Assembly (NCBI RefSeq): GCF_000153405.2
Contig: NC_020802.1
Coordinates: forward strand, 1,011,883 to 1,075,882
Length of the DNA: 64,000 bases
Source of the DNA: Psychromonas sp. CNPT3
GTDB taxonomy: Bacteria > Pseudomonadota > Gammaproteobacteria > Enterobacterales > Psychromonadaceae
Direction: 5' to 3'
This document shows, piece after piece, positions 46,861 through 55,503 of the stretch. A program made the position numbers and the translations under genes. The notes under the pieces were generated by a model, which worked only from the letters and a program-made list of their open reading frames with translations, did no database searches and was not told the origin of the DNA. Positions within the stretch are counted from its first letter, which is position 1, and each line of letters begins with the position of its first letter.

Positions 46861-48230
46861 AGATAAATAAAGATGACTTAGAAATGGTCGATGATGTTTA
46901 CGGTGCGATTTTAACACAAGCGCCGAGTGTGCATCGTTATACCATTTGGTCGCTAGCCGCCTTGTTTGTGTGTTTCTTTATCTGGGCTTATTTCGCTAAA
47001 TTAGATAGGATCACGCGCGGTGAAGGAAAAGTTATCCCTTCCTCTCACATTCAAGTGATCCAAAGTTTAGATGGTGGGATATTACAAGAGCTTTATGTAA
47101 AAGAAGGTATGCGAGTGATCAAAGGGCAATCGTTAGCGCGTATTGATGATACGCGTTTTCGATCAGATCTTGCCCAACAAGACAGAGAAGTGGATGCTTT
47201 ACGCGCTAATATTATTCGCTTACGCAGTGAATTAAGCAGTATTTTAGTCGCGGATGTAAAAAAATGGCAGTTACAAATAAAAATTGATAAACGTATTTTA
47301 ATTTTTCCGGTTGATTTGACGAAAAAATCACCTACATTAATAGAGCGCCAACAACAAGAATATAATGGACGTATTAATACACTCATTAATCAAATTGCGA
47401 TTCAAGCGCAACAAATAAAACAACGTGGGCAAGAAGTTAAAGAGTTAACTTCAAAAATATACACACTACAGACCAGTTTAAAATATGCCAATAGAGAGCT
47501 AAAATTAACACGGCCATTGGCTAAAAAAAATATAGTACCATTAGTTGAACTCTTAAAATTAGAGCGCAATGCAAATGATATTGGAGGAGAGCTAAGAGCA
47601 TTAAGGATCTCCAAGCCAAAACTTCAGGCTGCCTTTGAAGAAGCGATATTAAAACGCCGTGAAGCTGCGCTTAAATATCGTAGCGAAGCGCGCGCGAAAC
47701 TGAACGAATTACAATCTATTTTTTCACAGATAACTGAAGCGCAAATAGGTGTTAAAGATAAAGTCACTAAAGCGTTGATAACTTCACCCGTGATAGGAAC
47801 CATTAAAACAATACATATTAGAACCTTAGGTGGCGTTGTTAAACCGGGTGATGTATTGCTAGAAATTGTTCCAACAGAAGATAAATTATTAATTGAAGCT
47901 AAAATATTACCGAAAGACATTGCATTTATTCATCTTGGCCTGCGCGCTCGAGTAAAAGTTACGGCTTATGACTTTACGCGCTATGGCGGTTTAGATGGGG
48001 TTGTGGAGCACATAAGTGCAGATACAACACAAGATAAAGACGGTAATAGCTTTTATATTATTCGAGTGCGTACCCAAGATTCAGCGATAATCGGTAAAAA
48101 GGGTGAAAATATGCCGATCATCCCAGGAATGTTGACCACCGTCGATGTCATTATAAGTAAAAGAAGCGTTTTAGATTACATTTTAAACCCTATTTTACGT
48201 GCTAGAGAAGTTGCGTTACGAGAATATTAA
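46857..48230 (+). CDS. lapC: Type I secretion membrane-fusion protein (HlyD family, LapC-like)
   Basis: Periplasmic adaptor that joins the ABC transporter to the outer-membrane channel, 457 residues. It has a short cytoplasmic N terminus, one membrane helix (about 26-44, YTIWSLAALFVCFFIWAYF), a lipoyl/barrel half (VIQSLDGGILQELYVKEG), a long periplasmic coiled coil (about 115-280), and the second half with SPVIGTIKTIHIRTLGGVVKPGD and a C-terminal beta-barrel. It begins within the last codons of the ABC gene (ATGA overlap) and leaves a 74-bp gap to the TolC-like gene. Confidence 0.92.
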   Translation: MKINKDDLEMVDDVYGAILTQAPSVHRYTIWSLAALFVCFFIWAYFAKLDRITRGEGKVIPSSHIQVIQSLDGGILQELYVKEGMRVIKGQSLARIDDTRFRSDLAQQDREVDALRANIIRLRSELSSILVADVKKWQLQIKIDKRILIFPVDLTKKSPTLIERQQQEYNGRINTLINQIAIQAQQIKQRGQEVKELTSKIYTLQTSLKYANRELKLTRPLAKKNIVPLVELLKLERNANDIGGELRALRISKPKLQAAFEEAILKRREAALKYRSEARAKLNELQSIFSQITEAQIGVKDKVTKALITSPVIGTIKTIHIRTLGGVVKPGDVLLEIVPTEDKLLIEAKILPKDIAFIHLGLRARVKVTAYDFTRYGGLDGVVEHISADTTQDKDGNSFYIIRVRTQDSAIIGKKGENMPIIPGMLTTVDVIISKRSVLDYILNPILRAREVALREY

Positions 48231-48304
48231 AGACAAAGCAAAGGCTGTTAGCCAAACTTTAAATTTAAAATACAAATTACTAAAATAAAAATAAGGAAGT
48301 CCAC

Positions 48305-49693
48305 ATGAAAGCTTTTACACTAAAAGTTGGTAAGTATCATGCTCTGAGTCTGGTGCTATCAGCTGCATTATTACCTTGCAGTGTTTATAGCCAATCACTT
48401 GAACAAGCGGTGGCATATACGCTAGACACCAACCCCGAATTACGCGTTGCTTATACTCGGTTTAAAGTGAATGAGAAAAAGGTGGAGCAAGCCGAAGCCG
48501 GATATTTACCGACTATTGATTTAACGGGGGGGATTGGTTATGAATATACCGACAGTCCAGGTACTCGTCGTGACGGTAACGATAATACGGAAGAGCTTAT
48601 GCGCCGCGAGCTGGGCATTAGTTTAAAGCAAAATATATTTAGTGGTTTCCATACTCAAAGTGAAGTTGAACGTACAAGTTATGCAACCAGTGCTGAGCAA
48701 TGGCGTTTGCACAGTAAGGCTGAAGATCTGGCTTTACAAGTGAGTAAAGTTTATGTGGATCTTATTAAAGATAATGCCTTAGTTGCGCTATCTGAAAAAT
48801 ACTTAGTCTCACATGAAGAAATTCATGAAATGATAAAGTTACGTACAGAGTCAGGCTTTAGTAGTTCCGCTGACTTGTCGCAGATCAATGGGCGTCTTGC
48901 AAAAGCGCATTCTATTGTTATTGCGGCTAAGAATAATGCACTTGACAGTAAAACAAGCTTTTATCGTTTAATAGGTCAAAAGCCAGAGAATTTAGTTATT
49001 CCTATGCCGGATGCCTCTAAACTACCGAAAACGCAAGCACAAGGCTTGCAGTTAGCGCTTGATAACCATCCGACTATCCGTGCGGCTGGCAATGATATTC
49101 ATTCAGCTAAAGCGCAATATGAGTCTTCAAAATCATCTTATTACCCGAATGTCTCATTAGAATTAAATGCAAACTTTAATGATGATTTAGACGGTGAAGA
49201 TGGCACTGGAGCGAGAGATGTTGGCGGTGAGAATAATGAATTCCAAGCGATGTTACGCTTCTCTTATAATCTATACTCTGGTGGAAAAGATAAAGCTTAT
49301 TCTAAAGAAACAGCTTATAAAAAGAGTGAAGCATACGAACTTAACCGCAATGTGCAACGTCAAGTCAAAGAAGGTTTCATTCTTTCTTGGGATGCCTTTG
49401 AGCAGTTAAACTTGCAAAAGAAATACATCAAAATGCATGTTATTTCTGCGAAAGATACACAATCTGATTACGCTGAGCAATTTAAAATTGGGCAACGTAG
49501 CTTACTGGATTTATTAGATACACAAAATGAGCTTTATCAATCACGTCGTGACTTTTTAGAAGCTGAATTCTCAGAAATAACCGCGCAATACCGCATACTG
49601 AATGCAATGGGGTTATTGGTTGATACCTTAAAAGTAACTCGCCCTAAATCATGGCAAGGTGAAGAGCAATTCGCGGGAGGAGTTGAATTATGA
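48305..49693 (+). CDS. lapE: TolC-family outer-membrane channel (LapE/AggA-like)
   Basis: Outer-membrane exit duct for type I secretion, 462 residues. A signal peptide is visible (to about residue 29, LSAALLPCSVYSQS). The mature protein has the two-fold OEP repeat: SLEQAVAYTLDTNPELR at the start of the first half and GLQLALDNHPTIRAAGNDI at the start of the second. Long helical stretches alternate with beta strands, and the FKIGQRSLLDLLDTQNELYQSR block is typical. An AAGGAAG ribosome site precedes the ATG. The OmpA-like gene starts within its last codons. Confidence 0.92.
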   Translation: MKAFTLKVGKYHALSLVLSAALLPCSVYSQSLEQAVAYTLDTNPELRVAYTRFKVNEKKVEQAEAGYLPTIDLTGGIGYEYTDSPGTRRDGNDNTEELMRRELGISLKQNIFSGFHTQSEVERTSYATSAEQWRLHSKAEDLALQVSKVYVDLIKDNALVALSEKYLVSHEEIHEMIKLRTESGFSSSADLSQINGRLAKAHSIVIAAKNNALDSKTSFYRLIGQKPENLVIPMPDASKLPKTQAQGLQLALDNHPTIRAAGNDIHSAKAQYESSKSSYYPNVSLELNANFNDDLDGEDGTGARDVGGENNEFQAMLRFSYNLYSGGKDKAYSKETAYKKSEAYELNRNVQRQVKEGFILSWDAFEQLNLQKKYIKMHVISAKDTQSDYAEQFKIGQRSLLDLLDTQNELYQSRRDFLEAEFSEITAQYRILNAMGLLVDTLKVTRPKSWQGEEQFAGGVEL

Positions 49694-50295
49694 AACTATT
49701 TTTAATAATGCTATTAACCTTTTTTGTATCGGCCTGTTCATTACAAGCGATTGATATGGCAAAAGAGCCAACTGAGCAAAAGTTTGATTTAAGCGATGAA
49801 GAAGCGGATGGCGTGATCTTAGCAAGAGATAACTGCCCTGGCTCTGTGCTGGGTGCCGATATCAATAATAATGGTTGTGGACTTACAACCGCCGTTAAAG
49901 TGCGCGCTCAGTTAATGATCAACTTTGAAACAGACTCGTATGTTGTTAGCAGTAATTATCTTCCTAAGATTGAGCATTTATCTCAATTTATGCATGAATA
50001 CCCACAAACAACCGTGACCATAGAAGGGCATACAAGTCATCGTGGCACGGCGTCTTACAATAAAATATTATCGCAGCAACGTGCGGATATGATCAAGAAA
50101 ATATTGATTGAGGAATATCAGGTTGAAGCTTCGCGTATTACAGCAATTGGTTATGGCTTTGATCAATTATTACTGGAAGGCGATGATGAATATGTGCATG
50201 CGCGTAATCGCCGCATTGTGGCTGAAATTAGCAGTGAGAAGCATATTTCAGATATGAAATGGACAATTTATACGGTGGATCAAAGTATTGAATAA
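49690..50295 (+). CDS. OmpA-family peptidoglycan-binding lipoprotein
   Basis: A 201-residue lipoprotein with lipobox FVSAC (Cys16) and a C-terminal OmpA domain (about 70-185: INFETDSYVV, TIEGHTSHRGTASYN, LSQQRADMIKKIL and ARNRRIVAEI) that should bind peptidoglycan. A short linker, DNCPGSVLGADINNNGC, resembles the Asp-rich thrombospondin-type segment in such proteins. It sits inside the type I secretion operon and overlaps the TolC gene by 4 nt. A role in anchoring the secretion channel or adhesin to the wall is inferred from context; such OmpA genes accompany RTX adhesin exporters in marine bacteria. Confidence 0.88.
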   Translation: MKLFLIMLLTFFVSACSLQAIDMAKEPTEQKFDLSDEEADGVILARDNCPGSVLGADINNNGCGLTTAVKVRAQLMINFETDSYVVSSNYLPKIEHLSQFMHEYPQTTVTIEGHTSHRGTASYNKILSQQRADMIKKILIEEYQVEASRITAIGYGFDQLLLEGDDEYVHARNRRIVAEISSEKHISDMKWTIYTVDQSIE

Positions 50296-50306
50296 TTTCA
50301 TTCGTA

Positions 50307-51005
50307 ATGCAGACTAAATTATTCCGTAAATCATTGATAATCGGAGTTATATTGTGTTTACTCCCTTTTTCAATGTTATTGTTCTCTGCGCAGAGTTCAA
50401 CTTCTTTAGATGAAGTAAAAATAACGCGTGCGTTAAAACAAAATTACGGTGAGAGAGCAGCTAAACGAGGACGGGCTTGGTTTTCTGTGATGGCCCGCTC
50501 TAAGCATCTTGAAAATATAGAAAAATTAAAAAACATTAACCAATTTTTTAATTTATTATATTTTGTGGATGATATTAAACTGTGGGGAAAGAGCAATTAT
50601 TGGGCAACCCCCATTGAGTTCTTAGGTGTAAATGGTGGCGACTGTGAAGATTTTGCGATTGCGAAATATTTTAGTTTATTGGCTATCGGTATCCCCGATG
50701 AAAAGATGCGCATCACCATGGTAAAAGCGTTACGCTTAGATCAGTACCATATGGTGGTATCGTATTATGAAACACCGGGATCTATCCCTCTTATTCTTGA
50801 CAATTTAGATGGGCGTATCAAAAAAGCAAATTTACGTAAAGATTTGATCCCTATTTATAGTTTTAACGGTAAACAGCTTTGGCTAAATAAAGAGAAAGGA
50901 CGTGGGGTGTTAGTGGGGAAATCTCAACGCCTCAAACTCTGGAAAAATTTGAATCAACGAATGGGGCTTTCAAAAATGAGACAGCCTAAATTAAACTTGG
51001 AGTAA
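50307..51005 (+). CDS. lapG: LapG-type periplasmic cysteine protease (BTLCP)
   Basis: Bacterial transglutaminase-like cysteine protease that cuts LapA-type adhesins after an alanine in TAAG-like sites to release the cell. 232 residues, with an N-terminal membrane/signal helix (about 8-28). The catalytic triad is in place: Cys113 in GDCEDFAIAKY, His148 in QYHMVV and Asp165 in LILDNLDG. The acidic residues next to the Cys match the Ca2+ site of known LapG. It lies directly upstream of the LapD-type gene, and its likely substrate is the adhesin at 34401. Confidence 0.93.
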   Translation: MQTKLFRKSLIIGVILCLLPFSMLLFSAQSSTSLDEVKITRALKQNYGERAAKRGRAWFSVMARSKHLENIEKLKNINQFFNLLYFVDDIKLWGKSNYWATPIEFLGVNGGDCEDFAIAKYFSLLAIGIPDEKMRITMVKALRLDQYHMVVSYYETPGSIPLILDNLDGRIKKANLRKDLIPIYSFNGKQLWLNKEKGRGVLVGKSQRLKLWKNLNQRMGLSKMRQPKLNLE

Positions 51006-51012
51006 GAAAAAC

Positions 51013-52947
51013 ATGACCCTGTTTAAGCAGATAAATTCACTATTATTAGGATTATTTTTGGTAATAATGCTTAGTTTAGTGTTTTTTCAATTTACTGAAA
51101 CAAAATCGTTTATGAAAGATCAGATGGGATCTGATTTAGCTAATGTAAGTACGTCATTAAGTTTAATGTTAAAGCCACACCTTGAAACGGGTGATACTGT
51201 GATGGTTGAAACGTTAGTTAATGTGATATTTGAAGGTGGTTTTTATAAACGTGTTGAACTTACTTGGCTTGCCGATAATAAGAAGCAGGTGTGGGAAAAT
51301 GACGTTACCATTGAAGGGGTTCCACAATGGTTTATTAACTTAGATTTATTTGAAACGCAATATACAGAAACAACGATTAATTCGGGCTGGTTACAGCTTG
51401 CAACACTTAGAATCGACTCTAATCCGGGCATTGGTTATCAAGAGCTATGGCGTATTATGAGTGATACGTTAATTGTTTTAAGTATCTTATTTTTGATCTC
51501 TTTAGTGGTATTACAAATACGTTTAAAACGTATTTTAAAACCGTTACACGAAGTGGCGGTGCACGCGAAAGACATTGCGGAGCGAAAATTTCATCCAGAT
51601 ATGGCATTGCCATCTACGACGGAGCTTTCAGAGGTAGTGGGTGCTATAAATTCTATGTCCAGTCAGCTTAAATTGGTTTTTAATGCCTTAGATAATGAAG
51701 TAGATACTCTTAAAAAAGATAAATTATGCGATCCTGTTTCACAATTACCTAACCGTTTATATTTAACGGGTCAGTTAAATAGTTGGTTGGATACACCTGA
51801 CTTTGGTGGGTTGTTATTAGCGAATTTTGAATGGATCGAAGATATTCATAACCGCTTTGGTTTTCAAGTGCGCGATGAAACCATTCGTTTATTAGCAAAA
51901 AACTTACAAGCGACATTGCCACAATTAAATGAAACAGTGATTGCTCGGATCTCAAATACAGAATTTGCATTTTTGATCTTACAAGCAGATAAAGAGCAGA
52001 TCACGGTTTATTTACAAGCTCTGATCAGAGTTATCAATCAAGAAATATTAAATGCAGGCTGTGAAGCGAATAGTCGTTTCTCAATTGGTGTAGTGGAAAG
52101 ACAAGATCCCGTTAATCGCGTGGAGTTTTTATCTCAAGCCGATAATGCATTACAACATGCGATAAACAATAATAAAGTGAGCCATTGGTTCCATCTTGAT
52201 ATGCAACAAGATATGAGCCGCGAACAATGGCGCGCGTTATTAACGACCGCCATGAAAGACAAGGAATTTATATTCCAATGGCAACCAATACACCACACTC
52301 TAACGGGTGGGGTTATGCACCGTGAAATCTATTGTCGCCTAAAAATTAATAATAAAATTGAGCGTGCGGGGGTATTTATGCCTTATATTGCACGTTTAGG
52401 ATTAGGCTCTGAGCTTGATGAAAACTTATTAGAATGCATTGCATTAGATAAATTGTTAATGCGCCAAAAAGAGCCAATTGCTATCAATTTATCGCGAGAA
52501 AGTTTGGTCAGCTTAGAATTCCATCAATGGTTAAAACATTACTTAGCGCGATCAACTAATCCAGGTCAATTGCATTTTGAGCTACCAGAAGCTGGGATCA
52601 CGGCCAATATAAGCGTGTGTCGAGAGCTTTGTGATGTTATTACACAAGGTGGTGCACAATTTGGTATTGATAACTGTGGGAGACAGATGGGCTCGTTAAG
52701 TTACCTACAGCAGTTAAAACCTTATTATATAAAACTCGATCTTTCGTTATCGTGTTATGACTCTCAAGAGCAAGAGCATAATCAACAGAATTTTGAGTTA
52801 TGTCGTGCTTTAGTTAATATTGCGAGAGGTTTAAATATTAAGGTGATCTTAACCGGCATTGAAAATAACGATCATTTAGTGGCCATTAAGTCGTTACGTG
52901 CGGACGGATATCAAGGTTATATTAGCTCTCCTGTCGATGTTAGATAA
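51013..52947 (+). CDS. lapD: LapD-type c-di-GMP receptor (degenerate GGDEF-EAL)
   Basis: Inner-membrane receptor that, when its EAL domain holds c-di-GMP, sequesters LapG. 644 residues: first helix at about 5-25, periplasmic LapD/MoxY-like domain (about 26-150), second helix (about 152-172), HAMP (RILKPLHEVAVHAKDIA), GGDEF-like domain with SNTEF in place of GGDEF, and EAL-like domain with EIYCR in place of ExLxR and DNCG in place of the DD motif. Both enzymatic sites are therefore dead, as expected of LapD. It is the last gene of the operon and is followed by a terminator. Confidence 0.93.
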   Translation: MTLFKQINSLLLGLFLVIMLSLVFFQFTETKSFMKDQMGSDLANVSTSLSLMLKPHLETGDTVMVETLVNVIFEGGFYKRVELTWLADNKKQVWENDVTIEGVPQWFINLDLFETQYTETTINSGWLQLATLRIDSNPGIGYQELWRIMSDTLIVLSILFLISLVVLQIRLKRILKPLHEVAVHAKDIAERKFHPDMALPSTTELSEVVGAINSMSSQLKLVFNALDNEVDTLKKDKLCDPVSQLPNRLYLTGQLNSWLDTPDFGGLLLANFEWIEDIHNRFGFQVRDETIRLLAKNLQATLPQLNETVIARISNTEFAFLILQADKEQITVYLQALIRVINQEILNAGCEANSRFSIGVVERQDPVNRVEFLSQADNALQHAINNNKVSHWFHLDMQQDMSREQWRALLTTAMKDKEFIFQWQPIHHTLTGGVMHREIYCRLKINNKIERAGVFMPYIARLGLGSELDENLLECIALDKLLMRQKEPIAINLSRESLVSLEFHQWLKHYLARSTNPGQLHFELPEAGITANISVCRELCDVITQGGAQFGIDNCGRQMGSLSYLQQLKPYYIKLDLSLSCYDSQEQEHNQQNFELCRALVNIARGLNIKVILTGIENNDHLVAIKSLRADGYQGYISSPVDVR

Positions 52948-52983
52948 ACATATCGGGAAGCGATAAAGCGCTTATAAAATTTT

Positions 52984-53013
52984 AAAGTGATTGATATTCA
53001 ATCACTTTTTTTT
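52984..53013 (+). terminator. Intrinsic terminator of the secretion/control operon
   Basis: AAAGTGATTG (52984-52993) pairs with CAATCACTTT (52999-53008), with a 5-nt loop and a long T run. Confidence 0.9.
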
Positions 53014-53120
53014 TGGGCGTTGATTAATAGTTTCAATTTACTTTTTGGCGTATCACGACGCTAATCTCGTGTATTTAGTTTTAAAGACTGCGCGACAGAT
53101 GTGCTAAAAAGAAGATAGTG

Positions 53121-53300
53121 ATGCTGAGTAATACACGGCAAAAAGAGATAATAGAGAGTCTCGCTGTGAGTCTGATGGATTGTTTGTGTGTTTTTGCGGG
53201 GATCATGGCTGAAAAAGGGGCTGTTGAGTGGCAAAAATTGCCGATACTAAGGCGTTACCTGTATTTTACGCCTAAGCGTAAGATACAAGCATCAATTTAA
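53121..53300 (+). CDS. Small hypothetical protein
   Basis: A 59-codon ORF with an AGAAGA ribosome-like site before its ATG (a GTG lies one codon earlier). The product (MLSNTRQKEIIESLAVSLMDCL...) has a helical N half and a basic tail, YLYFTPKRKIQ. I do not recognise it. It lies alone between the lapD terminator and the convergent DUF2986 gene. It may be real or chance. Confidence 0.35.
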   Translation: MLSNTRQKEIIESLAVSLMDCLCVFAGIMAEKGAVEWQKLPILRRYLYFTPKRKIQASI

Positions 53301-53322
53301 GTCTTATCATCTCAATAGATCA

Positions 53323-53493
53323 TTATTGCGCGTCGATGATTGGTTGCGCATTCTCTGTTTCATTTTGTAGCGCTTCTATATTTGCACGCTCAGCTTTTGA
53401 AATGTATTTTTCTTTACTAAGGGGGCTTTTCTTCGCATTCATTTTTTTAATGCGAGATTTTAGTATTTTATTGAGTTTCTTTTTGCGGTTCAT
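53323..53493 (-). CDS. DUF2986-like small basic protein
   Basis: A 56-residue ORF. It starts MNRKKKLNKILKSRIKKMNAK and contains the element KEKYISKAERANIE, as I recall from the DUF2986 proteins of vibrios and shewanellas; function is unknown. The N half is very Lys/Arg-rich and the tail is acidic, ending PIIDAQ. An AGGA ribosome site sits 7 nt before the ATG. It is a separate short gene on the same strand as the flagellar group, about 78 bp beyond the end of the neighbouring minus-strand gene. Confidence 0.7.
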   Translation of the reverse strand: MNRKKKLNKILKSRIKKMNAKKSPLSKEKYISKAERANIEALQNETENAQPIIDAQ

Positions 53494-53571
53494 AATTTTT
53501 CCTAAAAACAGATAAGGCGCTATTGTAAATACGCTTGTTTAGAAAAACAAGCGTTACCCGATTTGATTTTA

Positions 53572-54285
53572 TTAACGTGCTTTCTCTAATTTATCTTTAT
53601 CCTTTAATAATGATGAATTATCAAGTATTTGCTGCATTTTATTACGCGGATCAAGGTTCATCACATCTTTAATTTTACTGTGTGTATCATTCACACTTTG
53701 TAATGCATCGGTCACACCTTTTAGCGCATTCATGCTGGGATCACTACTATTACTGGCAACAGTTTGTGTGTCACCACCTTTAGAGGGCGCGCCAAATAAC
53801 GAGGGTGTTGTTGACTTCTCATCGGCTTTAGCGGCTGTAAGCTCGGCTTCAGCAATTAAACGTTCTTCATCAGTAGGGGCCACATACGTTGCACTATCTT
53901 GGCCGGCAATGCCTGCCATCAGTGCCATAGATATCTCCCCCCCTAATGCGCTAAATTGTTTTTGCATGCTGTCTTTCATTGAGCTTTGAAGCATTTTCTG
54001 TGGGGATAAACCCGAATCTAATATATTAGCAGGTGAGAAATCAAAACCAATATCCATGCCCTTATCACTGGCAAGGCCTGCAAGGCTCAAAGTATCAGAC
54101 GCTTTATTATTAGGACGACTTGCCAGATCATTTGCTTGGTCTGTGTCCAATACATTATTGATAACGCCTTTTAGTTTATCTTTAAAGGAAGCGCTACTAT
54201 CCGCTGTTTCGGCAACAGGTGAAGACGCATTTTTTACGTTATTTAGTTGTTTGTGTACCATGTTAATTGCACTTAAAATAGCCAT
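53572..54285 (-). CDS. Unknown Ser/Asp-rich protein downstream of flgT
   Basis: A 237-residue soluble protein that I do not recognise. There is no signal peptide or membrane helix. The chain is helical and low in aromatic residues, with Ser/Asp/Lys-rich linkers, an MLQSSMKDSMQKQFSALGGEISMALMAGIAG segment in the middle and a Lys/Asp-rich end. I chose the ATG at 54285 (AAAGG ribosome site) over the longer frame, which would overlap flgT. It starts 10 bp after the flgT stop, so it is probably co-transcribed with flgH-flgT. A flagellar role is possible only by context. Confidence 0.6.
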   Translation of the reverse strand: MAILSAINMVHKQLNNVKNASSPVAETADSSASFKDKLKGVINNVLDTDQANDLASRPNNKASDTLSLAGLASDKGMDIGFDFSPANILDSGLSPQKMLQSSMKDSMQKQFSALGGEISMALMAGIAGQDSATYVAPTDEERLIAEAELTAAKADEKSTTPSLFGAPSKGGDTQTVASNSSDPSMNALKGVTDALQSVNDTHSKIKDVMNLDPRNKMQQILDNSSLLKDKDKLEKAR

Positions 54286-54295
54286 ATAATTACCT

Positions 54296-55492
54296 TTAAA
54301 AGTCGTCTTTAATGATGGGAGTGACAATGTCTCTAATTTGAACATTTGCCATGTCAGATACGTTTTTAGTGCTTAAAATCGCGCGATCTGATTGTACGGA
54401 TAGCACGCTTAGGGTGATATCTTCTCTTTTTAAGAGGGGCCCTTGTGATAGCCCATCTTGATGTAATACATATCGTTGTCTGATCAGTTGAAATTTATCA
54501 CCACGGCGCACGCCATTTTTAGCGCCAATATTGATAACAACCTTATTGTCATAGGTCGCGACAATAGAGGAGAGGGTCGCCTCGCAGTACAGCGCATCAT
54601 TCACATCTTGTACCACTTGTGTGTTGATATCATTAATACTTTGACCGTATTCAGAGGACCAAAAAAGATTGGTTTTAACATCAAATTGACGTGTAAACTG
54701 AAAATCCCAAGGCGAGACCACCGAATAACTGCGTCTGAATATTGTTTCTTTATTGATCGCATCAATGACATATATTTGTAATCGATAATTACGCATGCGC
54801 GTACTCGATGTTTCAATGCCTAATATTGAGGACGTTTCTTTATAAAAAGACATGTCTTCTATGCGTCCAAATAAAATATATTGCACATCGTATTGTGTCG
54901 CTAGATCACGTGATAAATTAAGCATTTTACTTTCGATATCATAATAACGCGTACTATTTGATGTCAAAGGGCGCGTCATTAAATAGCGTGTATCTATTTG
55001 ATAAGCTCTGTCATGAAAACGATTAAAGATACGTTCGGTTATCTCTTCATCGAGTGCATATAAACCGCCTAATTGCGCTTGCTGCCGATTTTCTAATTGA
55101 ATAGGGCCAACAAAAAGCGTTTTAGAATAGCCGTCCCTTTGGCAATTACTCAGTAAATAAATATCGGCTGAAACAGTCACTAGGATCTCTTTCTTTTTAA
55201 TGGTTTCTGCCAATAATCGCATATCATGTATTTCACCATTAGTGCGCACGGTGAGTTGCTGCGCTTCAAGCACGCCAGACTGTACGATTTGCAATGAGCG
55301 TACGCTTGCCCCTCCTTGGTACATTAAAGAGAGCAGGGCGTCTTGTATTGCGAGTTTGCGTGCTTGTTCAATGTTTCCTTTATAGATAGGCGCTTTGCCT
55401 TCACCCTCAAACCAGACGGCTTGTACTGAGCATGAAAATAGCATCAATATGCAGAGTGTTTTGATTGAATGCGATTTTATTGAGAGCAACAT
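54296..55492 (-). CDS. flgT: Flagellar assembly protein FlgT
   Basis: Periplasmic protein that in Vibrio builds the H-ring around the basal body of the sodium-driven polar motor. About 398 residues with a signal peptide (to about residue 25, LCILMLFSCSVQAVW). The opening segment WFEGEGKAPIYKGNIEQARKLAIQDAL and the C-terminal GAKNGVRRGDKFQLIRQ domain match FlgT. The frame extends 8 codons further, but the ATG at 55492 has an AAGGAG ribosome site. It follows flgH by 11 bp. Cys in SNCQRDG and YCEATL may form a disulfide. Confidence 0.85.
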   Translation of the reverse strand: MLLSIKSHSIKTLCILMLFSCSVQAVWFEGEGKAPIYKGNIEQARKLAIQDALLSLMYQGGASVRSLQIVQSGVLEAQQLTVRTNGEIHDMRLLAETIKKKEILVTVSADIYLLSNCQRDGYSKTLFVGPIQLENRQQAQLGGLYALDEEITERIFNRFHDRAYQIDTRYLMTRPLTSNSTRYYDIESKMLNLSRDLATQYDVQYILFGRIEDMSFYKETSSILGIETSSTRMRNYRLQIYVIDAINKETIFRRSYSVVSPWDFQFTRQFDVKTNLFWSSEYGQSINDINTQVVQDVNDALYCEATLSSIVATYDNKVVINIGAKNGVRRGDKFQLIRQRYVLHQDGLSQGPLLKREDITLSVLSVQSDRAILSTKNVSDMANVQIRDIVTPIIKDDF

Positions 55493-55503
55493 CGTCAAAC
55501 TCC

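Noticed and set aside
54476-54781. Plus-strand ORF of about 100 codons inside flgT
   Set aside because: It lies antisense to a well-supported gene, without a ribosome site or recognisable protein.
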